This document shows, piece by piece, positions 5,140 through 5,145 of a stretch of DNA of 5,145 nt; the first letter of the stretch is position 1; every line of letters begins with the position of its first letter. This stretch comes from Desulfobacteraceae bacterium UBA5616 (GTDB lineage: Bacteria > Desulfobacterota > Desulfobacteria > Desulfobacterales > UBA5616). The translations under genes and the position numbers were made by a program. Location of the stretch: the NCBI GenBank assembly GCA_002423615.1, contig DIKO01000073.1:1-5145 (forward strand), read 5' to 3'. Under the pieces are notes generated by a model. It was not told where the DNA came from. It saw only the letters and a list, made by a program, of their open reading frames with translations, and ran no database searches.

Positions 5140-5145
5140 CTCAAC

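Overview
The window looks like chromosomal DNA of a Gram-negative anaerobe, most likely a Desulfobacterota (deltaproteobacterial) sulfate or sulfur reducer. The basis is a compact menaquinol-type nitrite ammonification operon in the order nrfH-nrfA, with no nrfB/C/D, next to an outer-membrane porin. The lineage is an inference from gene order and protein character; no rRNA marker is present.

Layout. (1) 106-1233, plus strand: a general porin of 375 aa with a Sec signal peptide and a C-terminal aromatic residue. It is followed by a long hairpin (1253-1290) that separates it from the convergent nrf operon. (2) 3284-1324, minus strand: nrfH (tetraheme quinol dehydrogenase) and nrfA (pentaheme cytochrome c nitrite reductase with the catalytic CxxCK heme). 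They are 32 nt apart and probably co-transcribed. NrfH takes electrons from menaquinol and passes them to periplasmic NrfA, which reduces nitrite to ammonium; the porin could admit small anions but nothing in the sequence proves that link. (3) 3285-3514: a divergent intergenic region with a perfect FNR/CRP-type palindrome (TTGAC-N4-GTCAA), followed by an unrecognised 66-aa protein on the plus strand (3515-3715). (4) 3716-4027: no convincing gene. It holds a hairpin plus U-tract terminator on the minus strand and, 8 nt upstream of it, a 17-nt sequence identical (from memory) to the 3' end of leuX-type tRNA-Leu including CCA. The rest of the tRNA is absent. (5) 5076-4028, minus strand: an apparent two-gene toxin-antitoxin operon with its own promoter and a possible operator. 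It encodes a Panacea/SocA-type (DUF4065) antitoxin overlapping by 10 nt a 152-codon partner whose reading frame is broken by one in-frame TGA.

Interpretation. The porin-nrf half reads as core respiratory DNA. The right-hand part is visibly more AT-rich and carries a TA pair. Together with the tRNA 3' fragment followed by a tRNA-like terminator, this suggests that an integrative element inserted at a tRNA-Leu gene, with its boundary near position 3888-3904 and the element extending past the right edge. The broken toxin would fit a decaying element. No integrase is in the window, so this remains an inference.
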